Assembly: GCF_001953885.1 (NCBI RefSeq)
Contig: NZ_MQUS01000015.1
Span: 1-64,000 of the forward strand
Direction of reading: 5' to 3'
From: Streptomyces sp. IMTB 2501
GTDB lineage: Bacteria > Actinomycetota > Actinomycetes > Streptomycetales > Streptomycetaceae
Length of the DNA stretch: 64,000 nt
The notes below the pieces were generated by a model. It had not been told where the DNA came from. It saw nothing but the letters and a program-made list of their open reading frames with translations, and searched no databases. The translations under genes were made by a program, and so were the position numbers. Shown one piece after another: positions 8,179-15,791 of the stretch. The first letter of the stretch is position 1, and every line of letters begins with the position of its first letter.

Positions 8179-9027
8179 TCACTCACACGTCACATCAAGA
8201 TCCACCGGATGCTCTCTGTGGAGCGCGGCCTTGGCTCCGCGACCGGAGCTGACCAGGGCCGCTGTAGAGGCGGCAACGGTGACGGCGAGTATCGGCATCG
8301 TGACCAGCTGAGCTGCCTCAGCGGTATTCATGACCAACGCCGCGACGCAGGCGATGCCTGTCGTCGTCACGGCGAACGCCACCGCAACCCCGGACAGGGC
8401 AAGCAGCCGCAAGACCTTGGCAGATGGCCGGCACCGGGTGACGACGACGGCAGGCGTCACCGCCACGGTGATGAGGAACGCTGCCGGCCCAAGCACACCC
8501 AAGGCCCCGACCCAGTAGGAGACCGGGTCGATGGAGGCGAACGCCAGGAGCACCGGCGCGATCAGCCACGTGGGCAGCGTCGGGACAAGAGCCACCAGCG
8601 GGCGCCACGCGGCCCAGTCGCCGGTTCTGGAGGTCTCCGCGAGGAGAGCGAGGGCGCCGGCCAGCAGGATGAGCCCAGCGCCGTACATGGCGTACTGCGC
8701 AACGTCGAGCAGCCGGCGCACCAGGTCCGGAGTCGGCAAGGGGTCCTCGGACAGGATGAAGTCCAGCATCGGCAGGGCATACAGTGCGGCGCACCAGGTG
8801 ACCCAGGTGGTGGCGACACTTGCCTGCATGCGGCGGCGGCGCCGTTCGGCGGACTCATCGGGCATCACCGGGCGAAGCCATGCCCGCAGCGCGCCGACAA
8901 GGAGGTCTGCGACGATGCTCGGGCCGGCGCCGGTGTCCTCGACCAGTGCTTCAAGTTCGCAGCCGTAGCGCTCCCGAAACGAGGGAGGGTATGCCCGCAA
9001 GGCCACCCGGGCTGCCATGTTGATCAC
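8179..9027 (-). CDS. PadR-coupled multi-pass membrane protein
   Basis: Unknown function. The 282-residue product starts with a cytoplasmic segment RAYPPSFRERYGCELEAL, which is like the prefix domain found in permease subunits and HAAS-type proteins controlled by PadR regulators, then about six hydrophobic segments (for example MLDFILSEDPLP preceded by WVTWCAALYALP, and AAFLITVAVTPAVVV). GTG 9027 overlaps the TGA of the padR gene (GTGA), so the two are translationally coupled. It lies inside the remnant element, so it is probably cargo. No catalytic motif is visible. Confidence 0.75.
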   Translation of the reverse strand: MINMAARVALRAYPPSFRERYGCELEALVEDTGAGPSIVADLLVGALRAWLRPVMPDESAERRRRRMQASVATTWVTWCAALYALPMLDFILSEDPLPTPDLVRRLLDVAQYAMYGAGLILLAGALALLAETSRTGDWAAWRPLVALVPTLPTWLIAPVLLAFASIDPVSYWVGALGVLGPAAFLITVAVTPAVVVTRCRPSAKVLRLLALSGVAVAFAVTTTGIACVAALVMNTAEAAQLVTMPILAVTVAASTAALVSSGRGAKAALHREHPVDLDVTCE

Positions 9028-9344
9028 GCGTTTGCCACCCCCAGCCGGGTCAACCCGGTGCGTGCGAAACGGGCCATCGCCCGGAGTTTGTCGTCGAGCA
9101 CGGTCTGGCCTTCCGCGGTGAGGCGGTAGGGCCGCCGACGCTCGTCCTCGTCCAGCGGCGCGACCAGGCCACGTTCCTCCAGCCGCGCGATGGCGGCATA
9201 CAGCGTGCCCGGTCCCAGCCTGATGGACGTCTGTTCCTCGACGTCCTTGGTGATCGCGTAGCCGTGCTTGGGTCCGTCGGCCAGGCTGGCAAGGATCAAC
9301 AGCGCGGGTTCGGCCCATCCGACGCGGTCCCGTTGACGCGGCAT
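9024..9344 (-). CDS. PadR-family transcriptional regulator
   Basis: Small winged-helix repressor of 106 residues: EPALLILASLADGPKHGYAI, then TSIRLGPGTLYAAIARLEERGLV, the recognition helix and wing typical of PadR, and DERRRPYRLTAEG. ATG 9344 has an excellent AGGAGG box. It overlaps the downstream membrane-protein gene by 4 nt and most likely controls the pair from the palindrome at 9371-9404. The effector is unknown. Confidence 0.88.
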   Translation of the reverse strand: MPRQRDRVGWAEPALLILASLADGPKHGYAITKDVEEQTSIRLGPGTLYAAIARLEERGLVAPLDEDERRRPYRLTAEGQTVLDDKLRAMARFARTGLTRLGVANA

Positions 9345-9370
9345 CAGGCACCTCCTTCATCCCTCCCGAC

Positions 9371-9404
9371 TACTACGTTATACGATACTGCGTCGTACGT
9401 AGTA
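9371..9404 (-). promoter_or_regulatory. probable PadR operator/promoter
   Basis: An 8-bp inverted repeat TACTACGT (9371-9378) / ACGTAGTA (9397-9404) with an AT-rich centre (ATACGATACTG) lies 27 nt upstream of padR. On the minus strand the centre offers TATAAC-like -10 sequences. Position and symmetry suggest autoregulation. Confidence 0.55.
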
Positions 9405-9583
9405 CTAGTCCAGTGCGGCACGACCAGCCCACGACGACTCTCACAGCGCCCCGCCCTGCCAGGCACCGTCCTCGGACGATCAACTTCCATTCCCTGTCAG
9501 CGAGTTCTGCACGCACCACGATGAGCGCTCTGCCAGCTCCGGCCGGCGTCCCGGAACCCGGACCCCACGCCTTCCCGCTACCA

Positions 9584-9602
9584 GGAGACCAAGAAGGCCT
9601 GA
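9584..9602 (+). repeat. right attachment-site repeat
   Basis: 19-bp exact copy of the sodN 3' end (7035-7053), here followed by GGCCTTCT. The combination AGAAGGCC-TGA-GGCCTTCT forms a perfect hairpin across the repeat boundary, showing that this is the ancestral right half of the sodN locus (attR). Confidence 0.82.
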
Positions 9603-9610
9603 GGCCTTCT
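9592..9610 (+). terminator. displaced sodN 3' hairpin
   Basis: 8-bp perfect inverted repeat AGAAGGCC/GGCCTTCT with the old sodN stop TGA as loop. Before insertion this would have folded at the end of the sodN message. At the sodN gene itself the right arm is now replaced by TCTTTATT. Confidence 0.6.
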
Positions 9611-10050
9611 CTCCCTTTGAAGGGGGCCGCCACGGCGAGGGCGGGTTGCCGACGGCCAGGTCTCCCGGTGTCGCGAGGGGGCGGAGTGTCTCCCGGGTGA
9701 GGGCCCCTTCTGACCGGTCGCGGACAGCGCGGCGGTGTACCGCCAGGCGTCCTGCTCCTTGTGCCGGCGCGCCTGTCCTCGGTCGTGGTGCCCGCGGGTG
9801 GCGGGTCCGGGCGGCGCATCATGACCCGGATGAAACCGATGACGGCCACCGCCAGGACCGGGGTCTCGCAGCCGGCGAAGGCCGGTAGACCGGCGCCGGG
9901 GCGGTGGGACGGCTCCGGCGAGCGTGGTGTTCCTCCCTCGCGCGTGCTCTACCCGTCATCTCAGGGAAGCTGTACCCACGATACGAAGCGGACCCGGTCG
10001 GTTTCCCGGCCGGGCCCCTCGGTGTCGGTGTGCGTCGTGCGTATGTGCCG
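9603..10050. other. orphaned sodN 3' untranslated region and spacer
   Basis: This 448-bp stretch has no gene I can support; long open frames on both strands show no known product. Its left end (GGCCTTCTCTCCCTTTGAAGGGGGCC) is by position the original sodN 3' untranslated region, which in S. coelicolor is processed to the s-SodF small RNA. The remainder is GC-rich and has a repeated GTCTCCCGG (near 9658 and 9690). Confidence 0.5.
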
Positions 10051-10275
10051 TCAGTGGAACTGCGGCACGATCAGATGGATCCCGTACGCCACCACCGCCG
10101 CGCAGGCGAGGAAGCACAGGGCGGCCTGGGCTCGGCCCGCGGTGGCGGAACCGGAGCGGTCGGCTTCCGCCCGGGACAGGCCGAGGACACCGAAGGTGAA
10201 GACGACGACCACGGCGACCGTGGCACCGAGGCTGACCGCGGCGACCTTGCCGAGGGCGGACCAGTCGACATGCAT
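10051..10275 (-). CDS. small two-helix membrane protein next to phosphate transporter
   Basis: Unknown function, 74 residues. Two hydrophobic helices (AAVSLGATVAVVVVFTFGVLGL and ALCFLACAAVVAYGIHLIV) are joined by a short charged loop. It begins 17 nt after the stop of the pit gene on the same strand, with a GGGAG-type box just ahead (CTCCGGGAGTCCCTC), so it is almost certainly co-transcribed. Similar small proteins accompany pit genes in other streptomycetes, suggesting an accessory role in phosphate uptake; that role is inference. Confidence 0.8.
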   Translation of the reverse strand: MHVDWSALGKVAAVSLGATVAVVVVFTFGVLGLSRAEADRSGSATAGRAQAALCFLACAAVVAYGIHLIVPQFH

Positions 10276-10292
10276 GAGGGACTCCCGGAGGG

Positions 10293-11447
10293 TCAGGCGG
10301 CAGTGCCGACGTGCGGCGGGGCCGGAGTGCGGAGGGTGACCTCGTGGTGGTCGTTGACGTTGTCGGCGCGCACCGGGTTGCGGCGGGACGCGGCGACGAT
10401 GACGGCGGCGAGGGCCAGGGCGACCAGCGCGATGACCGCCGTACCGACGTTGCCGCCGTGCTTGGCCACGCTCGCCGCGAGGCCGCCGGCCAGCGCGGCG
10501 GACGGCAGGGTGATCAGCCAGGCCAGCACCATCCGGCCGGCCACACCCCAGCGGACCTCCGCGAGACGGCGGCCGAGACCGGCGCCGAGGATGCTGCCCG
10601 AGGCGACCTGCGTGGTGGACAGCGCGAAGCCGAGGTGGGCGGAGGTGAGGATCACCGTCGTGGAGGCCGTCTCGGCGGCGAAGCCCTGCGGCGACTGGAT
10701 CTCCGCCAGCCCCTTGCCCATGGTGCGGATGATCCGCCAGCCGCCCAGGTAGGTGCCGAGCCCGATGGCCAGACCGGCCGCGCCGATCACCCACACCGGC
10801 GGGCCCGCCTGGTGGTCCAGCGCGCCCGCCGAGATCAGCGTCAGCGTGATGACACCCATGGTCTTCTGGGCGTCATTGGTGCCGTGCGCCAGGGACACGA
10901 GGGACGCCGAGGCGATCTGGCCGAGGCGGAAGCCCTTGGTCACCGAGTCCTGACGGGCGCGGACGCTGAGCTTGTAGGCGAGGTAGGTGGCGACCAGGGC
11001 GGCGACGCCGGCCACCGCCGGAGAGGCCACGGCCGGGATCAGTACCTTGTCGACAACCTTGTCAAAGTGCACGCCGTGGGAGCCCGCACCGACCCAGACG
11101 GCACCGATCAGACCGCCGAAGAGGGCGTGGGAGGAACTGGAGGGCAGCCCGGCGAGCCAGGTCACCAGGTTCCACAGGATCGCCCCGACCAGTCCGGCGA
11201 AGATCATCGCCGGACTGACCAGTGTGTCGTCCACGATCCCGCCCGAGATCGTCTTGGCCACCTCGGTGGACAGAAAGGCACCGACGATATTGAGGATTCC
11301 GCTGACCAGAACCGCGGTGCGCGGCTTGAGCGCGCCGGTGGCGATGGAGGTCGCCATCGCGTTCGCGGTGTCGTGGAACCCGTTCGTGAAGTCGAACGCC
11401 AGTGCCGTGGCGATGACGACCGCCACGAGGAACGTGATGTGGTCCAT
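10293..11447 (-). CDS. pit: low-affinity inorganic phosphate transporter (Pit family)
   Basis: Cation-coupled phosphate permease in the cytoplasmic membrane, 384 residues. Two inverted signature blocks of the PiT family are visible: FDFTNGFHDTANAMAT near residue 19 and SLAHGTNDAQKTMG in the second half, with around ten hydrophobic segments between and after them. The start ATG 11447 gives the usual N-terminus beginning with the first membrane helix. Followed by the small membrane protein. Pit genes of Streptomyces are reported to respond to PhoP; I did not identify a clear PHO box here. Confidence 0.93.
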   Translation of the reverse strand: MDHITFLVAVVIATALAFDFTNGFHDTANAMATSIATGALKPRTAVLVSGILNIVGAFLSTEVAKTISGGIVDDTLVSPAMIFAGLVGAILWNLVTWLAGLPSSSSHALFGGLIGAVWVGAGSHGVHFDKVVDKVLIPAVASPAVAGVAALVATYLAYKLSVRARQDSVTKGFRLGQIASASLVSLAHGTNDAQKTMGVITLTLISAGALDHQAGPPVWVIGAAGLAIGLGTYLGGWRIIRTMGKGLAEIQSPQGFAAETASTTVILTSAHLGFALSTTQVASGSILGAGLGRRLAEVRWGVAGRMVLAWLITLPSAALAGGLAASVAKHGGNVGTAVIALVALALAAVIVAASRRNPVRADNVNDHHEVTLRTPAPPHVGTAA

Positions 11448-11586
11448 TCCCCAAGGCAAGCAAGGGCAGGCCAATGTGCGGCGAACTGGATGCGAACGCA
11501 GCGTCGAAGACGGGGGACTCTGTTGTGCATTCCTGTGCGGAAACGTGCCATCCCGCGATGTCAGTGGCCTGTGCCACGCTGTGCAG

Positions 11587-11985
11587 ATGAGCCTGGACGA
11601 CCTCAGACGGCTGCGGCGCGTGCGTGACCGCATGGACCGCGAGTACGCCGAGCCGCTCGACATGACCGAGCTGGCGCGCGGCGCCCATATGTCGCCGGGT
11701 CATTTCCAGCGCAGCTTCCGCAAGGCCTTCGGCGAGACGCCGTACAGCTATCTGATGACCCGCAGGATCGAGCGGGCCAAGGCGCTGCTGCGCCGGGGCG
11801 ACCTCACCGTCACCGAGGTCTGTCTCGCCGTGGGCTGTACGTCACTCGGCTCCTTCAGCTCCCGCTTCACCGAGCTGGTCGGCGAGACGCCGAGCGCCTA
11901 CCGGGCGCGCGACCACGAGGAGAGCGCCGTGATCCCGTCCTGCGTGGCCCGTACGTTCACCCGCCCGCGCCGCCGGCCGTACTGA
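11587..11985 (+). CDS. AraC-family regulator (DNA-binding domain only)
   Basis: 132-residue protein consisting almost only of the double helix-turn-helix of AraC regulators: DMTELARGAHMSPGHFQRSFRKAF and LTVTEVCLAVGCTSLGSFSSRF. No N-terminal sensor domain is present. The start codon at 11587 is followed directly by the DNA-binding domain. The VOC-family gene 74 nt downstream in the same orientation is a frequent partner of this short AraC type, so it probably regulates that gene. It is divergent from pit. Confidence 0.88.
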   Translation: MSLDDLRRLRRVRDRMDREYAEPLDMTELARGAHMSPGHFQRSFRKAFGETPYSYLMTRRIERAKALLRRGDLTVTEVCLAVGCTSLGSFSSRFTELVGETPSAYRARDHEESAVIPSCVARTFTRPRRRPY

Positions 11986-12059
11986 CCCGGTCCGCCCCCG
12001 ACCGCACAGGCGTGCCCGAGTCGCGCGCGTCCCGGCCCGGATGGGCCTAGCGTGACTGC

Positions 12060-12476
12060 ATGGACGTGAAACTCAAGCAGTGCTTCATCGCGGTGGACGA
12101 CCATGACAAGGCCCTCGCCTTCTACCGCGACGTGCTCGGCCTGGAGGTCCGCAATGACGTGGGCTTCGAGGGCATGCGCTGGGTGACCCTGGGCTCACCG
12201 CTCCAGCCGGACGTCGAGATCGTGCTGGAGCCGCCCGGCGCGAACCCGGACGCCTCCCCCGCCGACCGGCAGGCGATGGCCGAACTGCTCGCCAAGGGCA
12301 TGCTCCGGGGTGTCATCTTCACGACCGAGGACTGCGACGCGCTGTACGAGCGGGTGCGGGAGTCCGGCGGCGATGTGCTCCAGGAGCCGACGGACCAGCC
12401 GTACGGGGTGCGCGACTGCGCCTTCCGGGATCCGGCGGGCAACCAGCTCCGCTTCCTCCAGCGCCCCGCGGAGTGA
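12060..12476 (+). CDS. VOC-family protein (glyoxalase/dioxygenase-like)
   Basis: 138-residue single vicinal-oxygen-chelate module: KQCFIAVDDHDKALAFYRDVLGLEV with the paired beta-alpha-beta repeats, and a C-terminal GVRDCAFRDPAGNQLRFLQ typical of glyoxalase/bleomycin-resistance proteins. It follows the short AraC regulator. Possible roles are detoxification of a small molecule or binding of an antibiotic; the metal-ligand pattern does not let me choose. Confidence 0.85.
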   Translation: MDVKLKQCFIAVDDHDKALAFYRDVLGLEVRNDVGFEGMRWVTLGSPLQPDVEIVLEPPGANPDASPADRQAMAELLAKGMLRGVIFTTEDCDALYERVRESGGDVLQEPTDQPYGVRDCAFRDPAGNQLRFLQRPAE

Positions 12477-12547
12477 CCGGCCGGCGGAATGAGCGGCCGG
12501 CGTGAATTCCCCGGGCCCGCCAGGGAATTCACGCCTACACTCCCCGC

Positions 12548-13294
12548 ATGATCATTCGCTGGACGTACGCCTTCGTCGACCGGCCCGCCGGCCGGCTGCC
12601 CGAGGCCCGCGCCTTCTGGACGGCCGTCACCGGCACCCACGCGTCCGAACCCCGCGGTGAACAGGGCGAGTTCCTGACCCTGCTGCCCGAGGAGGCCGCC
12701 GGTGCGGACGCCTGCGTGAAGCTCCAGGGCGTCACCGAAGGCGACGGCGGCGCCCATCTCGACCTCTGCGTCGAGGACGTGAGGGAGATGGCCGAGAGGG
12801 CCCGGGAGCTCGGAGCGGAGCTGGTGGCGGACCATGGCGACTGGGTCGTACTGCGTTCTCCGGCGGGGCAGTTGTTCTGTGCCGTGCCCTGGCGCGGGGA
12901 GACGGTACGACCGCCGGTGGTGGCGGGCAGCCGGCTGGACCAGGTCTGCCTCGACATCCCGCCGTCCCGGTACGCCGCCGAGTCGGACTTCTGGGCCACC
13001 CTCACCGGCTGGGAGCGGCTGAAGGGGTCCCGTCCGGAGTTCGAGGTGCTGAAGCCGCCGGCGGGACTGCCCGTCCGGATCCTGCTCCAGCGGCTCGACG
13101 ACGAGCGCCCCGCCTCCGCGCATCCGGACCTCGCCTGCGCCGACATCACCGCCGTCGGCGCCCGGCACGAGCGGTACGGGGCCGTCCCGGTACACCACGG
13201 CCCGCACTGGACGGTGATGCGCGACCCGGCCGACGGCATCTACTGCCTGACCGGCCGGGACCCGGAGACGGGCGGTCTGCCCGCCGGTCGGTGA
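12548..13294 (+). CDS. two-domain VOC-family protein
   Basis: 248 residues with two glyoxalase-like halves: the first starts IIRWTYAFVDRPAGRLPEARAFWTAVTG and ends with VLRSPAGQLFCAVPW; the second starts LDQVCLDIPPSRYAAESDFWATLTGW and ends TVMRDPADGIYCLTGRDP. The second half resembles the glyoxalase-like domain common in actinobacteria. It is 71 nt after the previous VOC gene, separated by a short GAATTC inverted repeat (GTGAATTCCCCGGGCC...GGGAATTCAC) that may act as terminator. Substrate unknown. Confidence 0.82.
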   Translation: MIIRWTYAFVDRPAGRLPEARAFWTAVTGTHASEPRGEQGEFLTLLPEEAAGADACVKLQGVTEGDGGAHLDLCVEDVREMAERARELGAELVADHGDWVVLRSPAGQLFCAVPWRGETVRPPVVAGSRLDQVCLDIPPSRYAAESDFWATLTGWERLKGSRPEFEVLKPPAGLPVRILLQRLDDERPASAHPDLACADITAVGARHERYGAVPVHHGPHWTVMRDPADGIYCLTGRDPETGGLPAGR

Positions 13295-13342
13295 ACGGCC
13301 TGCGCTCAGGCCCACAGGACAGCCGACGCACAGGCGCACCGG

Positions 13343-13675
13343 TCACCCCCAGGACTCCACCTCCACCACGGCGTCGGCCGGCAGCGGCCCGTACACATGC
13401 GGGAACTCCTCCCCGCCCGGCTCCATGGCCTCGTACTTCACCGGCGCGCCGACCAGGGCCGGGTCCACGACCAGGACGACCAGCTCGTCCGGGCCGTCGT
13501 AGTCGCCGTAGAGGAACGCGGCGATGCGCGGGAGCTGTTCGCGGGTGGAGAAGTGGATGAAGCCCTCCTCCTGGAGGGTGCGGCCTCGGGTCGACACCTC
13601 GTAGGCGCCGCGCTCGCGGGCCGCCTCCCACAGGGAGCGTTCGGTGATGTGGAAGATGCGGGGCAGTTTCGGCAT
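13343..13675 (-). CDS. DUF952 family protein
   Basis: 110-residue protein of the DUF952 family: IFHITERSLWEAARERG at the start, EEGFIHFSTREQLPRIAAF in the middle and a VVLVVDP...KYE...FPHVYGPL ending. Members are small cytoplasmic proteins related to glutathione S-transferase-like folds by annotation only; function is not established. ATG 13675 chosen because the fold begins there; the longer open frame upstream is antisense sequence of the neighbour region. Probably expressed with, or just downstream of, the RibD-C gene. Confidence 0.82.
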   Translation of the reverse strand: MPKLPRIFHITERSLWEAARERGAYEVSTRGRTLQEEGFIHFSTREQLPRIAAFLYGDYDGPDELVVLVVDPALVGAPVKYEAMEPGGEEFPHVYGPLPADAVVEVESWG

Positions 13676-13716
13676 GCGCCCACGGTACGGCGTCCGGTAC
13701 CGCGTCGGCGGTGGGC

Positions 13717-14301
13717 TCAGCGCTGCCTCGTGTACGTCCGCACCAGCACGCCGTTGGTGAAGGTGCGCACCCCGTCGAGGGTGAACTCCTTGATGTCGAG
13801 GCCGGTGCCGAACATGGGCATGCCCGTGCCGTAGACGAGCGGGTAGGCCTTGATGACGAGTTCGTCTATCTCGTCCAGCAGTTGTCCGGCGAGGCGCGAG
13901 CCGCCGCACAGATAGATGTCCAGGCCCCCCTCCTCCGCCTTCAGCGCGCGGACCCGGCCGAGCAGGTCGTCGGCGATGATCTCGACGTGCGGGTCGGGGG
14001 ACGGAGCCAGGCTGCGGGAGGCGACGTACTCGCGCAGATGGGCGTAGGGGCTGGTGATGCCCTCCTTGAGGGCCAGCTCGTAGCTGGCCCGGCCCTGGAT
14101 GACGGTGTCGAACCGTTTGTTCTCCAGGTGGTCGAGGCCGAGCTGCCTGCGGCCATGGGTGGACAGGGTCTCCGGGAACTCCGTCTTGAGGAAGTCGAGG
14201 TACTCCTCGTTCATGAAGCGGAACATCGCCGAGGCGTCGCCCTGCTCGTCGCCTATGAAGCCGTCGAGCGAGCAGGCGATGAAGTAACTGAGCTTGCGCA
14301 A
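13717..14301 (-). CDS. dihydrofolate reductase-like RibD C-terminal domain protein
   Basis: Probable NADPH-dependent reductase of 194 residues in the RibD-C/DHFR-like family: KLSYFIACSLDGFIGD at the N-terminus, FDTVIQGRASYE, and DIYLCGGSRLAGQLLDEIDEL, the Gly-rich NADPH loop. The only usable start is TTG at 14301, preceded by AAGAGA; a TTG start suggests low translation. An 8-bp palindrome upstream (14343-14380) suggests local regulation. The physiological substrate is unknown. Confidence 0.82.
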   Translation of the reverse strand: MRKLSYFIACSLDGFIGDEQGDASAMFRFMNEEYLDFLKTEFPETLSTHGRRQLGLDHLENKRFDTVIQGRASYELALKEGITSPYAHLREYVASRSLAPSPDPHVEIIADDLLGRVRALKAEEGGLDIYLCGGSRLAGQLLDEIDELVIKAYPLVYGTGMPMFGTGLDIKEFTLDGVRTFTNGVLVRTYTRQR

Positions 14302-14342
14302 ACCGGTCTCTTTTCAGCAGGAGTTGGTACGGTCAGGGCGAC

Positions 14343-14380
14343 CAACCACTCCATTTGTAGTACTCCATCCGTAGTGGTTG
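14343..14380 (-). promoter_or_regulatory. palindromic operator-like site upstream of RibD-C gene
   Basis: Inverted repeat CAACCACT (14343-14350) / AGTGGTTG (14373-14380) encloses a duplicated ACTCCAT and TAGTACT core. AT-rich by local standards and 42 nt from the TTG start, it looks like a repressor site. No regulator gene is adjacent. Confidence 0.45.
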
Positions 14381-14479
14381 CAAGGCGTTTCGGAGATCCG
14401 CCAGAAGTGGGAGAAGCGGTTCCGGACAGGCACGAGCGGCCGGTCCCGCACACGGTGGGATGTGCGGGACTCGCTTCGC

Positions 14480-15679
14480 TCAGCTGCTGCGCCTGGTGAC
14501 GAACTCGGCGAGCGCCAGCAGACCGCCCGCCGCCTCGGGCACGGGGACCGCGCGGGACAGCTCCTGCACGGCGCGGGCCATCCGGTCGGCCGCCTCGGCC
14601 TGCGCCCAGTCCCGCCCGCCGGCCCGCTCCACGGCCACTGCCGTACGCACGATGCTCTCGGCGTCACCGGAGACGTACGGCTCGCCGTACAGCTCGGCGA
14701 GTTCGGCCGCCGCCGCCGTGCCGGAGGACAGGGCCGCCACCACGGGCAGCGACTTCTTGCGGGCCGCGAGATCCGCGCCGGCCGGCTTCCCGGTGCGCCG
14801 CGGGTCGCCCCATATGCCGATGACGTCGTCGATCAGCTGGAAGGCGAGCCCGGCCTGGCGGCCGAAGCCGTCCAGTGCCGCCACGTCCTCGCCGTCGGCG
14901 CCCGCGTACAGCGCGCCGAGGGCGCAGGCGCAGCCCAGCAGCGCGCCGGTCTTCGCCTCCGCCATGGCGAGCACCTCGTCGAGGCCGACCTCGTGCGGGG
15001 CGCGCCGCTCCATGGCCGTGTCGGTGTGCTGGCCGGCGCACAGCTCCACGACACAGTCCGCGAGCCGGGCCGCCGCCGGACCGGACGCCGGGTGCGGGTC
15101 CTCGGCGAGCAGCCGCAGGGCCAGCGCCTGCAGGGCGTCACCGGCGAGGATCGCGTCGGCGGTGCCGAACACGGTCCAGGCCGTGGGCCGGTGCCGACGG
15201 GAGTCGTCCCGGTCCATCACGTCGTCGTGCAACAGCGTGAAGTTGTGGATCAGTTCGACCGCCACCGCCGCCCGGACCGCCGCCGTACGGGCCGCCGGTC
15301 CGCCGAGGGCGGTGGCCGCCGCGAGGACGAGCGCGGGCCGGATCGCCTTGCCGGCGTTGCCCCGCGCCGCGGTGCCGTCCGCGTGCTGCCAGCCGAAGTG
15401 GTAGAGCGCGATCCTGCGCATGGACCCGGGCAGCGACTCCAGGGCCGCGCGCAGCTCCGGGTCGACCAGGGTCCGGGTGCGCTCCAGCAGCGCCACCGCC
15501 TCCTGTCCTTCGAGACGCGCCTCGGGATGGGGTTCCGGATGCGGTTCGGGATGTCGCTCGGGCTGTCCCTCGATCGGGCCGGCATCGGTGTCGCCGGTCC
15601 TCCCCCGCCGTTCCCCCGCCGTGCCGGGGTGCGGCACGGCGGGGGAACGCTGTTCGGTCTCCGTCATGAACTCGGCCAT
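14480..15679 (-). CDS. polyprenyl (probably geranyl) diphosphate synthase, predicted encapsulin cargo
   Basis: Condenses isopentenyl diphosphate with an allylic diphosphate. The 399-residue protein has GKAIRP (110-115), the first Asp-rich motif DDVMDRDD (152-159) with RRHRPT, and a second motif DDVIGIWGD (284-292) in which the third Asp is Gly, as in several actinobacterial short-chain synthases. The first about 60 residues are unusual: low complexity, rich in Pro, Glu, Gly and Arg with a repeated HPEP, and predicted disordered. Cargo of family 2B encapsulins is known to be loaded through such disordered N-termini. It lies 112 nt downstream of the encapsulin gene on the same strand. Chain length of the product cannot be read by eye. 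Confidence 0.9.
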   Translation of the reverse strand: MAEFMTETEQRSPAVPHPGTAGERRGRTGDTDAGPIEGQPERHPEPHPEPHPEARLEGQEAVALLERTRTLVDPELRAALESLPGSMRRIALYHFGWQHADGTAARGNAGKAIRPALVLAAATALGGPAARTAAVRAAVAVELIHNFTLLHDDVMDRDDSRRHRPTAWTVFGTADAILAGDALQALALRLLAEDPHPASGPAAARLADCVVELCAGQHTDTAMERRAPHEVGLDEVLAMAEAKTGALLGCACALGALYAGADGEDVAALDGFGRQAGLAFQLIDDVIGIWGDPRRTGKPAGADLAARKKSLPVVAALSSGTAAAAELAELYGEPYVSGDAESIVRTAVAVERAGGRDWAQAEAADRMARAVQELSRAVPVPEAAGGLLALAEFVTRRSS

Positions 15680-15791
15680 GTCTCCCCCTCGCCAGGTCCG
15701 CGGACACCGGCGTCGCCGGCCCGGCCGGACGCATATTCCGAGGGTCTACCCTCGCCGACGAGCGGGGACACGGCCGCGAAGTGCGGAAACG

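Larger units (their letters stand above)
7054..9602. mobile_element. remnant integrative element in sodN
   Basis: About 2.55 kb lie between two identical 19-bp repeats. The segment contains a truncated tyrosine recombinase next to the left repeat, a truncated relaxase-like C-terminus, and an intact PadR/membrane-protein pair next to the right repeat. Replication, excision and transfer genes of a full actinomycete integrative conjugative element are missing, so I infer an internally deleted, immobile remnant. The target is the 3' end of a protein gene rather than a tRNA gene. Confidence 0.78.

Noticed and set aside
9373..9849. 158-codon minus-strand open frame near attR
   Set aside because: No known product; Pro/Arg-rich composition typical of antisense frames; spans the att repeat and the padR operator.
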